Part shown: one piece after another, positions 17,780 through 26,404 of the stretch
Position numbering within the stretch: the first letter of the stretch is position 1
Layout: the number at the start of each line of letters is the position of its first letter
Source of the DNA: CAYLNL01 sp964385175
Lineage (GTDB): Bacteria > Bacteroidota > Bacteroidia > Flavobacteriales > Flavobacteriaceae
Reading direction: 5' to 3'
DNA length: 64,000 nt
Assembly (NCBI GenBank): GCA_964385175.1
Contig: CAYLNL010000005.1
Span: 122,142 to 186,141 of the forward strand
Notes under the pieces: model-generated
What the model was told of the DNA's origin: nothing
Databases searched by the model: none
What the model saw: the letters and a program-made list of their open reading frames with translations, nothing else
Position numbers and translations under genes: made by a program

Positions 17780-17850
17780 TGGCCCATTGTGTAACGGTAG
17801 CACTACAGATTTTGGTTCTGTCTGTCAAGGTTCGAATCCTTGTGGGCCAA
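17780..17850 (+). tRNA. tRNA-Gln (anticodon TTG)
   Basis: A complete cloverleaf of 71 nt: acceptor TGGCCCA/TGGGCCA, anticodon stem ACAGA/TCTGT enclosing the loop TTTTGGT (anticodon TTG, decoding CAA/CAG), T-arm CAAGG-TTCGAAT-CCTTG, discriminator A. CCA is not encoded. A T-rich run (CTTTTTTCTTTTT) directly after the gene probably ends transcription. Confidence 0.97.
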
Positions 17851-17970
17851 CTTTTTTCTTTTTATAAAGGAGTTAGAGATAGGATAGGGGAGAGAATCTA
17901 AATTCAGAATTCAGAGTTATTACCTCACATAAGTGCCTGCCTCCCTGGTATAAAAAATATGCATGGATTG

Positions 17971-18525
17971 CTAAACGGTCATAATTTCCTTTTCTTTTAT
18001 CGCCAGCATGTCATCGATCTTCTTTATAAAGTTGTTGGTTAATTCTTGTATATCGGCTTCGGTGTTGTCTTTAATATCCTGGGAGATGTCTGTTTTTTTG
18101 ATGGATTTGTTGGCTTCCTGGCGGGCGTTTCGGATGGATATGCGGGCTTCTTCAGCTTCGGTTTTGCTTTGTTTCACCAGGTCTTTCCGGCGCTCTTCGG
18201 TGAGGGGGGGCACGTTTATGATAATCATTTCGCCATTGCTCATGGGGTTAAATCCTATATTTGCCATGAGTATGGCTCGTTCAATCTCAGAGAGCATGCT
18301 TTTTTCCCAGGGTTGAATGGTGATGGTGCGGGCATCTGGGGTGGCTACATTGGCAACCTGGCTCAGGGGTGTCTGAGCGCCGTAATAGGCTACAAAAATG
18401 TTACCGAGCATGGCAGGATTGGCTTTTCCCGCTCGTATATTGAGGAGCGCTTTTTCAAAATGCTTTACAGCGTGTTGCATGTCGTCTTTAGCGCTTTCTA
18501 AAATAAATTCGATTTCTTCGTTCAT
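17971..18525 (-). CDS. frr: Ribosome recycling factor
   Basis: 184 residues, normal length. It splits post-termination 70S complexes together with EF-G. The signature segments are present: the N-terminal three-helix bundle (MQHAVKHFEKALLNIRAGKA), the RTITIQPWEKSML domain II motif, NVPPLTEERRKDLVKQ, and the C-terminal DDMLAIKEKEIMTV. It lies 39 bp after pyrH on the same strand, the common bacterial pyrH-frr pair. Confidence 0.97.
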   Translation of the reverse strand: MNEEIEFILESAKDDMQHAVKHFEKALLNIRAGKANPAMLGNIFVAYYGAQTPLSQVANVATPDARTITIQPWEKSMLSEIERAILMANIGFNPMSNGEMIIINVPPLTEERRKDLVKQSKTEAEEARISIRNARQEANKSIKKTDISQDIKDNTEADIQELTNNFIKKIDDMLAIKEKEIMTV

Positions 18526-18564
18526 GGTATGTATTTTTTATGACGGTTTTATAGGAAGACAAAT

Positions 18565-19272
18565 TTATATGTTTACCTTGGTGCCTATATTTTCTCCAGA
18601 TACTACCTTTAGCAGGTTACCTTCTTTGTTCATATCGAAAACAATGATGGGGAGTTCGTTTTCACGGCTAAGAGTGAAAGCGGTAGTATCCATTACTTTT
18701 AGTTCTTTTTTGATGACGTCTTCAAAAGAAATAACGTCAAACTTGGTGGCGGTTTTGTCTTTTTCGGGGTCTGCGTTGTATATGCCATCTACGCGGGTTC
18801 CTTTTAAGATTACATCGGCATTTATTTCTATGGCGCGCAGCACGGCGGCAGAGTCGGTGGTGAAAAAGGGGTTTCCGGTGCCGGCCCCGAAAATAACCAC
18901 TCTTCTTTTTTCTAAGTGGCGTATGGCTCTGCGGCGAATGTAGGGTTCTGCTATGGCTTCTATCTTAATGGCGGTTTGCAGCCGGGTTTGCAGCCCGGTT
19001 TCTTCTAAGGCGCTTTGAAGGGCCAATCCATTGATTACGGTGGCGAGCATGCCCATATAATCTGCCTGCACTCGGTCCATTCCATTGCTGGCGCCGGCTA
19101 CTCCTCTAAAAATGTTTCCGCCTCCGATAACAATGGCTATTTGCACACCCTTTTCGCTCACCTGTTTTATTTCCTGGGCATAGTTTGCCAGCCGCTCTGA
19201 ATCTATTCCATATTGACGGTTTCCCATCAGGGCTTCGCCGCTTAGTTTTAAGAGAATTCGTTGGTAGTGCAT
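18565..19272 (-). CDS. pyrH: Uridylate kinase (UMP kinase)
   Basis: 235 residues. It phosphorylates UMP to UDP; the bacterial hexameric enzyme is of the amino-acid kinase fold. Motifs include KLSGEALMG at the start, VIGGGNIFRG (about 47-56), DYMGMLATVINGLAL, and the nucleotide-binding GAGTGNPFFTTDSAA segment. It precedes frr in a likely two-gene operon. A TATATTTG -7 type box lies 18-25 bp ahead of the start. Confidence 0.97.
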   Translation of the reverse strand: MHYQRILLKLSGEALMGNRQYGIDSERLANYAQEIKQVSEKGVQIAIVIGGGNIFRGVAGASNGMDRVQADYMGMLATVINGLALQSALEETGLQTRLQTAIKIEAIAEPYIRRRAIRHLEKRRVVIFGAGTGNPFFTTDSAAVLRAIEINADVILKGTRVDGIYNADPEKDKTATKFDVISFEDVIKKELKVMDTTAFTLSRENELPIIVFDMNKEGNLLKVVSGENIGTKVNI

Positions 19273-19289
19273 AGCGTGTTGTTGGTGTG

Positions 19290-19297
19290 CAAATATA
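19290..19297 (-). promoter_or_regulatory. Predicted -7 box of pyrH-frr
   Basis: Reads TATATTTG on the minus strand, matching TAnnTTTG, about 18 bp ahead of the pyrH ATG. No clear TTG at the -33 distance, so only half of the promoter signature is present. Confidence 0.4.
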
Positions 19298-19426
19298 GGC
19301 TATTCTGGTAAATATATAGACGGGGGATGTGGCGGTGGAACTTTTATAAAAAATAATGGGCTTCTATAGGGCTGGCGTGTAGTTTTTTATGAATTTTGCC
19401 AAAGGTAATTATTGAAAGGGTATAAG

Positions 19427-20329
19427 ATGCAGCTAACGTGGCAACATGCTATACAGGATTATGGACACTATTTGCGAATAGAACGGGGGCTTTCTGAAAA
19501 TTCGGTTGAGGGTTATGTTTTTGATGTGCGGAAACTTATTTGTTTCCTGGAGGCGCATGAAATAGTGGTGTCGCCAGATATTATTTCTTCTGAAACGGTG
19601 CAACAGTTTATATATGAAACTGCTAAGGTAGTACGCACGCGCTCGCAGGCGCGCCTTATCTCGGGTTTGCGGAGTTTTTTTATGTATTTGATTTTTGAAG
19701 GGTACCGGGCTGATAATCCGCTGGAACTTATTGAGGCTCCTAAATTGGGGCTTACACTGCCAGCAACTCTTTCACTGGGGGAGATAGATGCGCTTATTGG
19801 CGCCATAGATTTGAGCAAACCGGAAGGGGAGCGAAATCGCACTATTTTAGAAACGCTCTATGGTTGTGGGTTGCGGGTTTCGGAATTGGTGAATTTGAGG
19901 CTTTCTGATTTGTTTTTTGAGGAGGGGTTTATACGGGTTACGGGAAAGGGGAGTAAACAGCGTTTTGTACCGGTGAGCGAGGGCACGCAGCGATATATTT
20001 TATTATATATAGAAGCAGTTCGCAGGCATATTGCTATACAGAAGGGGTTTGAGGATATTTTGTTTTTAAACCGGAGGGGTAGTAGGCTCACACGGGCTAT
20101 GATTTTTACCATTATTAAACGGCTGGCGGTTGAAACGGGTTTGAAAAAAACTATTAGCCCGCATACCTTTCGGCATTCTTTTGCCACTCATTTGCTGCAA
20201 AACGGGGCCGATTTGCGGGCTATACAGCAAATGTTGGGGCATGAGAGTATTACTACTACCGAAATTTATGTGCATTTGAACCGGGACGATTTGGCGAAAG
20301 CTATTCATCAATATCATCCCAGGCGTTAG
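19427..20329 (+). CDS. xerD: Tyrosine recombinase XerD
   Basis: 300 residues from the ATG at 19427. The frame extends upstream to a TTG at 19412 but the ATG aligns better with the family start. The N-terminal SAM-like domain (YLRIERGLSENSVEGY) and the catalytic domain carry all six key residues: R150 (GCGLRVSEL), K174, H247 and R250 (HTFRHSFATHLL), H272 (LGHES) and Tyr281 (TEIYVHL). It resolves chromosome dimers at dif with XerC and FtsK. Chromosomal housekeeping neighbours and lack of phage genes argue against an integrase. Its stop overlaps the convergent ndh stop by 4 bp. Confidence 0.93.
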   Translation: MQLTWQHAIQDYGHYLRIERGLSENSVEGYVFDVRKLICFLEAHEIVVSPDIISSETVQQFIYETAKVVRTRSQARLISGLRSFFMYLIFEGYRADNPLELIEAPKLGLTLPATLSLGEIDALIGAIDLSKPEGERNRTILETLYGCGLRVSELVNLRLSDLFFEEGFIRVTGKGSKQRFVPVSEGTQRYILLYIEAVRRHIAIQKGFEDILFLNRRGSRLTRAMIFTIIKRLAVETGLKKTISPHTFRHSFATHLLQNGADLRAIQQMLGHESITTTEIYVHLNRDDLAKAIHQYHPRR

Positions 20330-21627
20330 GCGGGGTCTGCGGGGGAAGCGGTTTTTATTTTTTTATAGGGGCGAATGATGAGGCGCGCCTCTCTGTCAAA
20401 CCGAATATAATTATACACCCAGTTGATAAATACAACCAGGCGGTTTCTGAAACCGATGAGGAAATAGAGATGAACAAACATCCATACGAACCATGCAAAA
20501 ACTCCCTGGAATTTATAATGAGGTAAATCCACCACGGCTTTGTTGCGCCCCACGGTGGCCATGCTGCCTTTATCTTTGTACACAAAAGGTTTCATAGGTT
20601 TCTGGGCAAGGAGGCGAAGGAGATTTGCGCCTAAACATTTTCCTTGCTGAATGGCGGGCTGCGCCATCATGGGGTGCCCGTTGGGGTGAGTTTTTTCTGC
20701 CATGCAAGCTACATCTCCTATGGCAAAGATGTTGGTAAACCCTTCTACCTGGTTAAAAGCGTTTACTTTAATGCGGTTGCCCCGGGTAATATAAGGCTCG
20801 GCATCTATACCCTTAATAGTAGCTCCTTTTACCCCTGCTGTCCAAATTAAGGTAGCTGTTTCAAAAGAAAGGTCGGTATTGGTAGTAACATTAGTGCCAT
20901 CGTACTCGGTAACCTGTACATTTTTCCACACATTCACGCCCATCGCTTCCAGGAAATCTTCTGCTTTTTTAGAAGCCTGCTTGCTCATAGCATCTAGGAG
21001 TCTATCGGCACCCTGAACTAAGTTTATCTGTACTTGCCGTATGTCTAAATCGGGATAGTCTTTTGGCAAAATCCCTTTTTTAATCTCTGCCAGCGCGCCC
21101 GCAAGCTCTACTCCCGTAGGGCCGCCACCCACAATCACAAAATTCATGAGGGCGTTGCGCTCTGTTAAATCATTGGTTAAAAGTGCCTGTTCAAAATTCT
21201 CCAATATCAAACTCCGCAGGTTGAGTGATTGAGGTATGGTTTTCATCGTCATACTATTCGCCTCTACTTGCTTGTTGCCAAAAAAATTGGTTTTAGAGCC
21301 GGTAGCAATCACCAAATAATCGTACTTCAACGTCCCAATATCGGTTACTACTTGTTGTTTTTCCACCTCAATCTGGGTTACATTTGCCAGCCGAAAATAA
21401 AAATTGGGGTAGTCTTTTAAGATTTTCCGAATGGGATAGGCAATGGAACCGGGTTCTAACCCCCCGGTAGAAACCTGGTACAGCAATGGCTGAAAGGTGT
21501 GGTAATTGTGCTTATCTAACAAAACTACCTGTACTTCTTGTTTTCCGAGTTTCCTGGCTAAGGATAAACCTGCGAAACCGCCGCCTATGATGACGATTCT
21601 GGGGATACTGGTCCTGGGAATATTCAT
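20326..21627 (-). CDS. ndh: Type II NADH dehydrogenase (NDH-2)
   Basis: 433 residues. It has two dinucleotide-binding motifs: FAD GGGFAGLSLA (about 14-23) and NADH GGGPTGVELAG (about 170-180). The FAIGDVA motif precedes the C-terminus, where a hydrophobic WFVWMFVHLYFLIGF helix serves as membrane anchor or amphipathic region. It oxidises NADH and reduces menaquinone at the inner membrane without proton pumping. It is a single gene, convergent with xerD. Confidence 0.92.
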   Translation of the reverse strand: MNIPRTSIPRIVIIGGGFAGLSLARKLGKQEVQVVLLDKHNYHTFQPLLYQVSTGGLEPGSIAYPIRKILKDYPNFYFRLANVTQIEVEKQQVVTDIGTLKYDYLVIATGSKTNFFGNKQVEANSMTMKTIPQSLNLRSLILENFEQALLTNDLTERNALMNFVIVGGGPTGVELAGALAEIKKGILPKDYPDLDIRQVQINLVQGADRLLDAMSKQASKKAEDFLEAMGVNVWKNVQVTEYDGTNVTTNTDLSFETATLIWTAGVKGATIKGIDAEPYITRGNRIKVNAFNQVEGFTNIFAIGDVACMAEKTHPNGHPMMAQPAIQQGKCLGANLLRLLAQKPMKPFVYKDKGSMATVGRNKAVVDLPHYKFQGVFAWFVWMFVHLYFLIGFRNRLVVFINWVYNYIRFDREARLIIRPYKKIKTASPADPA

Positions 21628-21772
21628 ACGTTGCTTATAAGGTTATGCAAAAATAAGATTTCTTATGGCTCTTACGGAGGTAGGGCGGGGTTTACAAGTT
21701 AGCTGTTATGTTTTGCTATAATTAATGGAGTAGGAAAATAGTAGTGTACCAATGGTAAAGGAAAGATGCCTA

Positions 21773-21967
21773 TTAAGCAATCTCATATTCAACTTTGGCA
21801 GGGTTTTTCATTTTCTTAGAGGCATTAAGGACTTCAATACCAACAATAGAGCCTTCTCTATCATAATCAATGATAACGCCCGATTTTCCCTCATCACTTT
21901 CTTTTATTTTCTTTTCGCTGAAGACGATGTAAAGTATATCGGTTTCTCTATCATATTTAACTTTCAT
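21773..21967 (-). CDS. DUF2283 protein (possible antitoxin partner)
   Basis: 64 residues from the ATG at 21967; the longer frame to 22036 lies inside the upstream gene. MKVKYDRETDILYIVFSEKKI and the GVIIDYDREGSIVGIEVLNASKK core are typical of DUF2283, a small beta-rich family frequently encoded after DUF4258 proteins. The start overlaps the DUF4258 gene's end by 11 bp, so the two are translationally coupled. The proposed role as one half of a toxin-antitoxin-like module is inference from family context. Confidence 0.8.
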   Translation of the reverse strand: MKVKYDRETDILYIVFSEKKIKESDEGKSGVIIDYDREGSIVGIEVLNASKKMKNPAKVEYEIA

Positions 21968-22196
21968 AGTATTTTTTAATTTTAGATGTTTTATAAACCG
22001 TGAGTACCAGCTTTGGATTTTTCTGGTCATTAACAAAGATACGAATTAAGTGAGTGCCTATAATTGATTGATATACCTTGTGGTCATTCCCTGTTTTAAT
22101 TTGTTCTGGATGAGCCAGAATTTTTTTAACAGTATCCACTGAAATTCCCCTCAATTCCATTTGCTCCAATGCGTGTTTAGAAAATTTAAAATCCAT
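21957..22196 (-). CDS. DUF4258 protein (possible toxin of a DUF4258/DUF2283 pair)
   Basis: 79 residues. The SKHALEQMELRGIS opening (H-x2-E/Q-R-M-like helix), the ILAHPEQIKTG turn and the strands HLIRIFVND and LVLTVYKTSK are characteristic of DUF4258, a small basic protein of the BrnT/RelE-like size class. In some genomes this family is annotated as a type II TA toxin candidate. It overlaps the following DUF2283 gene by 11 bp. No operator-like repeat was recognised in the 176-bp region upstream. Confidence 0.8.
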   Translation of the reverse strand: MDFKFSKHALEQMELRGISVDTVKKILAHPEQIKTGNDHKVYQSIIGTHLIRIFVNDQKNPKLVLTVYKTSKIKKYYES

Positions 22197-22372
22197 TTTT
22201 AGTAGCTGTCATTTTTACAGCTATTTTATCATATCATTATTAAATTACCTATTTTAACAGATGCATGGAGCATGTAAAACCTTCCTTTTTAATGCAAATA
22301 TAACTAATATGATTGAGTAGTTTTGTAACATCTTTTGCTCAATAGCTACTAATAGGCAAACCATCGACCTTT

Positions 22373-22867
22373 GTGAACAGGGAACTGGAACATCAGTTTG
22401 TTACGGAATTGGAGCGGCACCAGAATATTATTCATAAGGTGTGTAAATTGTATGCGAATGATAGAGAGGCGCATAATGATTTGTTCCAGGAAATAACCAT
22501 CCAGCTTTGGAAGGCGTATCCTAAGTTCAGGGGAGAGGCTAAGTTGAGTACGTGGATGTACCGGGTGGCTTTGAATACGGCGATTACACTCTACCGTAAA
22601 AATAAAAGGATTTTGCAGACGCAGAATATTGATGGGTTGATACATAAAGTGAAGGTTGAGGAATATGATGATACGGAAGAAAAACAGTTGCAGTTGCTCT
22701 ACGAAGCGGTGAGGCAACTGAATGACATAGATAAAGCCCTGGTGTTTTTGTATTTGGAGGACAAGGATTATGAAGAGATTTCAGAAATGCTGGGTATCAC
22801 AGAAGTGAATGCACGGGTGAAAATGAACCGGGTTAAAGTGAAATTAAAAACGATACTAAATCCTTAA
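22373..22867 (+). CDS. ECF-type RNA polymerase sigma factor
   Basis: 164 residues from a GTG start (VNRELEHQF); no ATG is available near the conserved beginning. Region 2 shows DLFQEITIQLWKAYPKFRGEAKLSTWMYRVALNTAI (pieces: LFQEI, FRGEAKLSTW, YRVALN), and region 4 shows ALVFLYLEDKDYEEISEMLGITEVNARVKMNRVK (pieces: YEEISEMLGI, VKMNRVK), a classic helix-turn-helix. It is followed 3 bp later by a membrane protein that is likely its regulator or operon partner. Confidence 0.92.
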   Translation: MNRELEHQFVTELERHQNIIHKVCKLYANDREAHNDLFQEITIQLWKAYPKFRGEAKLSTWMYRVALNTAITLYRKNKRILQTQNIDGLIHKVKVEEYDDTEEKQLQLLYEAVRQLNDIDKALVFLYLEDKDYEEISEMLGITEVNARVKMNRVKVKLKTILNP

Positions 22868-22870
22868 TAT

Positions 22871-23512
22871 ATGGATGAGTTAGAGCTACTTAAAAAAGAT
22901 TGGCGCAATAGGGGAGAGCATTTTCCTAAACTTTCTTACCAGGAATTATATAATATGCTCTGGAAGAAATCTTCTTCGAGCGTGAAATGGATTTTTTATA
23001 TCAGTCTCATAGAGTTTGTTTTTTGGTCGGTGTTATCTTTTTTATTAAAAGACTCTAAAAATATGGAACGGCTGGAAAGTTATCATGCTGATTATGTGGT
23101 GATTCCGTTAACAGTGGTGGGATACCTTATTTTGGGCTATTTTCTCTACCGGTTTTTTATGAATTACAGGAAAATATCGGCAACCGATACTGTTTCCACC
23201 TTGTTGGAGAATATTTTAAGGACCCGCAAAACTGTGAAACAATATGTTTGGTTTAACATTGGGTATTTTATTGTGGCGAGTTTTATAATAATGGGGCTAC
23301 AGCTTTTTTATGATGATAAAATAGCGGCTCTTATAAAAGAGAAAACGGCAAATGGGGGATTGCCGTATTTCTATCTACTATTTGTAGGAAGTGTACTTCT
23401 TGTAATTGGCCTGGTTTCTGGTTTAATAGCGTTGTTCTATCGGTTAGTATATGGCATTTTATTAAAACGGTTGAAAGACAATTACAATGATCTAAAGAAA
23501 ATAGAAGCGTAA
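22871..23512 (+). CDS. Membrane protein paired with ECF sigma factor
   Basis: 213 residues, four predicted transmembrane helices (about 38-58, 77-97, 132-152, 168-190) after a 35-residue cytoplasmic N-terminus with LELLKKDWRNRGEHFPKLSY. Bacteroidota often place such a protein, with a W-K-x motif in the first 15 residues, directly behind an ECF sigma gene, where it may sequester the sigma factor as a non-canonical anti-sigma. No recognised anti-sigma zinc motif is seen. Its coding sequence starts 3 bp after the sigma gene stop, so they are one operon. Confidence 0.75.
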   Translation: MDELELLKKDWRNRGEHFPKLSYQELYNMLWKKSSSSVKWIFYISLIEFVFWSVLSFLLKDSKNMERLESYHADYVVIPLTVVGYLILGYFLYRFFMNYRKISATDTVSTLLENILRTRKTVKQYVWFNIGYFIVASFIIMGLQLFYDDKIAALIKEKTANGGLPYFYLLFVGSVLLVIGLVSGLIALFYRLVYGILLKRLKDNYNDLKKIEA

Positions 23513-23513
23513 A

Positions 23514-25811
23514 CTATCCTTTAATTTTTTCTTTAAACTTGTCAAAATCAGTTTTTACCTCCTGTTTCGGCCAGCTATTATTAGTAATATCAATATCGGC
23601 GGTTTCTTCTTTCGGGTCAACTACAACAGCGGTCAATTCTTTCTCACTGGCAAGTACGCGTTTTGCTTCTTTATCATTTTTGCGCCATATCATCGCCGGG
23701 TAGGTAATAGTTTCCTTTGAACCATCGGAAAAGTTATATTCTACGATGAGCGGCATGGGCAACCCGCCGGGTTTCTCAAATGTAATCTCGTAGAAATACT
23801 TGGGCGATTTCATTTTTGCACGCTCTTCGGCAGAAAAATTCTCCATGAGATATTCATTGAGTATTTTTAGATTTTCTGTCTGCGAGGTATTTTTCACATC
23901 GGTATTATACTCTTCGCTGCCTTCTTTTACCAAATAAGCCAGCGGAGGCAAATCTGTTTCCTTCATATTGCGCTCTTTCATAACCTCTTTCACTTTTTGA
24001 TTAGGCTTAGAAGAAATAACAAATTTCGTAACCTCTTTTACTCCTATATCTACATAATCTGTAGTATAAAACCATCCTCTCCAGTACCAGTCTAAATCCA
24101 TAGCCGAGGCATCTTCCATCGTTCGGAAAAAGTCTTCCGGGGTAGGATGTTTAAATTTCCATCGCTGGGCATAGGTTCTAAAAGCATGATCGAACAACTC
24201 AGGACCCATAACAGTTTCACGTAGAATATTCAGAGCGGTGGCAGGTTTAGAGTAAGCGTTGGCGCCAAACTGGTGAATATTTTCAGAATTAGTCATAATA
24301 GGCTCTAAAAATTCCTGGTCGCCGCTCATATAGGGTATAATACCTTTTGCAGGGCCCCTGCGTGAGGGATAGCTTTTAAGATCTGGTAAGTATTTTTTCT
24401 GGAATTCCTGCTCTGCCAGGTATTGCATAAATGTATTTAACCCCTCATCCATCCAGGTCCATTGGCGCTCATCAGAATTAATAATCATAGGGAAAAAATT
24501 ATGCCCTACCTCGTGGGTAATAACGCTTATCATTCCATATTTTGTGCGGTCATCATATTTTCCGTTTTCATCTGGGCGGCCATAATTCCAGCAAATCATA
24601 GGATATTCCATTCCCTGGTCTTGAGAGTGAACTGAAATGGCTTTGTGGTATGGATAATCAAACGTATAGCGGGAGTAGGTTTTTAGAGTATTCGCTACCG
24701 CTTTGGTGGAATAGGCTTCCCATAAGGGATTTCCTTCTTTTGGATACATAGAGATAGCCATTACCTTTCGGCCGTTAATGTCAACCGCCATAGCATCGTA
24801 TATAAATTTACGGGAAGAGGCGAAAGCGAAATCGCGTACCTTTTCTGCTTTGAATTTCCAGGTTTTTTTCTTTTCAGAGAATTGTTTTTCGGCAGCTTCT
24901 GCTTCTTGTTGGGTTACTACTATCACCGGCGTATCAAATGAACTAGTGGCTTTTTCCCACCGATTGTATTGTTCTTTGGTAAATACCTCTTTACGGTTAA
25001 GCAAAAAGCCTGTTCCATCTAAAATATGGTCGGCAGGAGCGGTTATCGTTACCTCATAATTCCCAAAGGGAAGCGCAAACTCGCCCCTTCCCCAAAACTG
25101 GTTGTTTTGCCAACCTTCTACATCGTTATATACACACATACGGGGAAAGAACTGCGCAATGATATATAGATTATTACCGTCTTTTGGAAAATTTTCATAG
25201 CCGCTGCGCGCCCTGTCAATAACATGGTTATTTATATTATACCACCATTTTATAGAAAAAGAAACACTCTCTCCCGGTTTTAGGGGCTGGGGAATATTAA
25301 CCCGCATCATGGTTTGGTTGATGCTATGGCTTAATGGATTTCCTTTTGCGTCTTTCACATACTCTACGTTAAAGCCTCCATCAAAAGGAGACTTATAATA
25401 TTTTTTTGCAAAATTCGCTACAGGCTCCGCCTCAGAAACACCTTCACTCTCAATAAGCGAGGTTGGTGCATCCTTAGCGCGTATATTTTGGTCTAATTGC
25501 ACCCATAAAAACTCTAATACATCGGGCGAATGGTTGTAGTATGTTATGGTTTCTACCCCATATAACTTTTGGTTTTTATCATCCAGCTCAATATCCATCT
25601 TATAATCTGCCTGTTGCTGGTAATAGGCAGGACCCGGCGCCCCCGATGCCGTGCGGAACATATTGGGGGTGGCAAATTCTTCATACAGTTGTTCAAATTT
25701 ACCAGTACGCCCATGACCGGGTTTACGTTCAGCCTTGGTTTCTTCTTGCGAATAAACTACAGCAGTTACCACGAAAAATACGGATAACGCTATTGTATTA
25801 GTTATTTTCAT
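23514..25811 (-). CDS. M1-family metallopeptidase (aminopeptidase N-like), exported
   Basis: 765 residues with a signal peptide (about 1-21). The exopeptidase motif equivalent to GAMEN reads GMEYP (400-404). The zinc site HEVGH is at 433-437 and the third ligand Glu456 in MDEGLN, the correct 18-residue spacing for M1. A C-terminal helical domain follows. Such proteins are periplasmic or surface peptidases in Bacteroidota that release N-terminal residues from peptides. It is 65 bp downstream of the DUF6702 gene on the same strand, so co-transcription is likely, and its stop is 1 bp from the convergent sigma partner's stop. Confidence 0.93.
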   Translation of the reverse strand: MKITNTIALSVFFVVTAVVYSQEETKAERKPGHGRTGKFEQLYEEFATPNMFRTASGAPGPAYYQQQADYKMDIELDDKNQKLYGVETITYYNHSPDVLEFLWVQLDQNIRAKDAPTSLIESEGVSEAEPVANFAKKYYKSPFDGGFNVEYVKDAKGNPLSHSINQTMMRVNIPQPLKPGESVSFSIKWWYNINNHVIDRARSGYENFPKDGNNLYIIAQFFPRMCVYNDVEGWQNNQFWGRGEFALPFGNYEVTITAPADHILDGTGFLLNRKEVFTKEQYNRWEKATSSFDTPVIVVTQQEAEAAEKQFSEKKKTWKFKAEKVRDFAFASSRKFIYDAMAVDINGRKVMAISMYPKEGNPLWEAYSTKAVANTLKTYSRYTFDYPYHKAISVHSQDQGMEYPMICWNYGRPDENGKYDDRTKYGMISVITHEVGHNFFPMIINSDERQWTWMDEGLNTFMQYLAEQEFQKKYLPDLKSYPSRRGPAKGIIPYMSGDQEFLEPIMTNSENIHQFGANAYSKPATALNILRETVMGPELFDHAFRTYAQRWKFKHPTPEDFFRTMEDASAMDLDWYWRGWFYTTDYVDIGVKEVTKFVISSKPNQKVKEVMKERNMKETDLPPLAYLVKEGSEEYNTDVKNTSQTENLKILNEYLMENFSAEERAKMKSPKYFYEITFEKPGGLPMPLIVEYNFSDGSKETITYPAMIWRKNDKEAKRVLASEKELTAVVVDPKEETADIDITNNSWPKQEVKTDFDKFKEKIKG

Positions 25812-25876
25812 AAAATGAAATTATTTTTTTTGAAGGCGAAAAGTACCTGTTTTTTCTATACATCCTTCTACTTCAC

Positions 25877-26389
25877 TTAGAAGTTTAACATTCCTTTATC
25901 ATTTTCCTTGGTAAGGATAAGGCTTTTTCGTTGATTAGCTACCTTTACATGCACGAGGTTTTGCTGTTCTTCCGAAACTTCCCAAAGCAGTTTACTCTCC
26001 ACCAGTATAGTAGCAAGAGATTCTTTCTTTACATGCACTATTTCTAAATAACATTTTAGCACATCAGCCTCATATTCCTTCCCCAGATAAACCAAGGTTT
26101 GCTCCTGGTTATTTAATTTAATGTGAAAATGGTCTGCAAGATATTTCTTAATGAAATAATCATTATTTTTCGGCTCATTTTCAGTAGCTAATTTTGCCTG
26201 AATGCCATATCGTTCATTTAGCGTTCTTTCAAAATCGTCTATAAAAATTCGCATAGTAATCTGCAAAGACTCATCTTTTTCAGAATACGTTACCTGGGTT
26301 ATACTCATATAGAATTTATGAGCAGATATAAAAGCAAATAGAGGAAGAAAAACAATAAAAAAAATAGTTTTTAGAGGTTTCATTTTCAA
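25877..26389 (-). CDS. DUF6702 family exported protein
   Basis: 170 residues with an N-terminal signal segment (KTIFFIVFLPLFAFISA). The HKFYMSITQVTYSEKDESLQITMRIF region (pieces: HKFYMSIT, LQITMRIF), DDFERTLNERYG and the late GKEYEADVLKCYLEI are typical of DUF6702, a small periplasmic family usually encoded next to an M1 peptidase in Flavobacteriia, as here. Function is not known. Its start codon is only 15 bp from the divergent lipoprotein gene's start. M3 at 26383 is an alternative start. Confidence 0.85.
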   Translation of the reverse strand: MKMKPLKTIFFIVFLPLFAFISAHKFYMSITQVTYSEKDESLQITMRIFIDDFERTLNERYGIQAKLATENEPKNNDYFIKKYLADHFHIKLNNQEQTLVYLGKEYEADVLKCYLEIVHVKKESLATILVESKLLWEVSEEQQNLVHVKVANQRKSLILTKENDKGMLNF

Positions 26390-26404
26390 CGTAATAAAAA
26401 TTTT

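Noticed and set aside
19427..20329. Tyrosine recombinase as a phage or island integrase
   Set aside because: All neighbours are housekeeping, no att repeats were seen at the nearby tRNA-Gln, and the protein looks like XerD.
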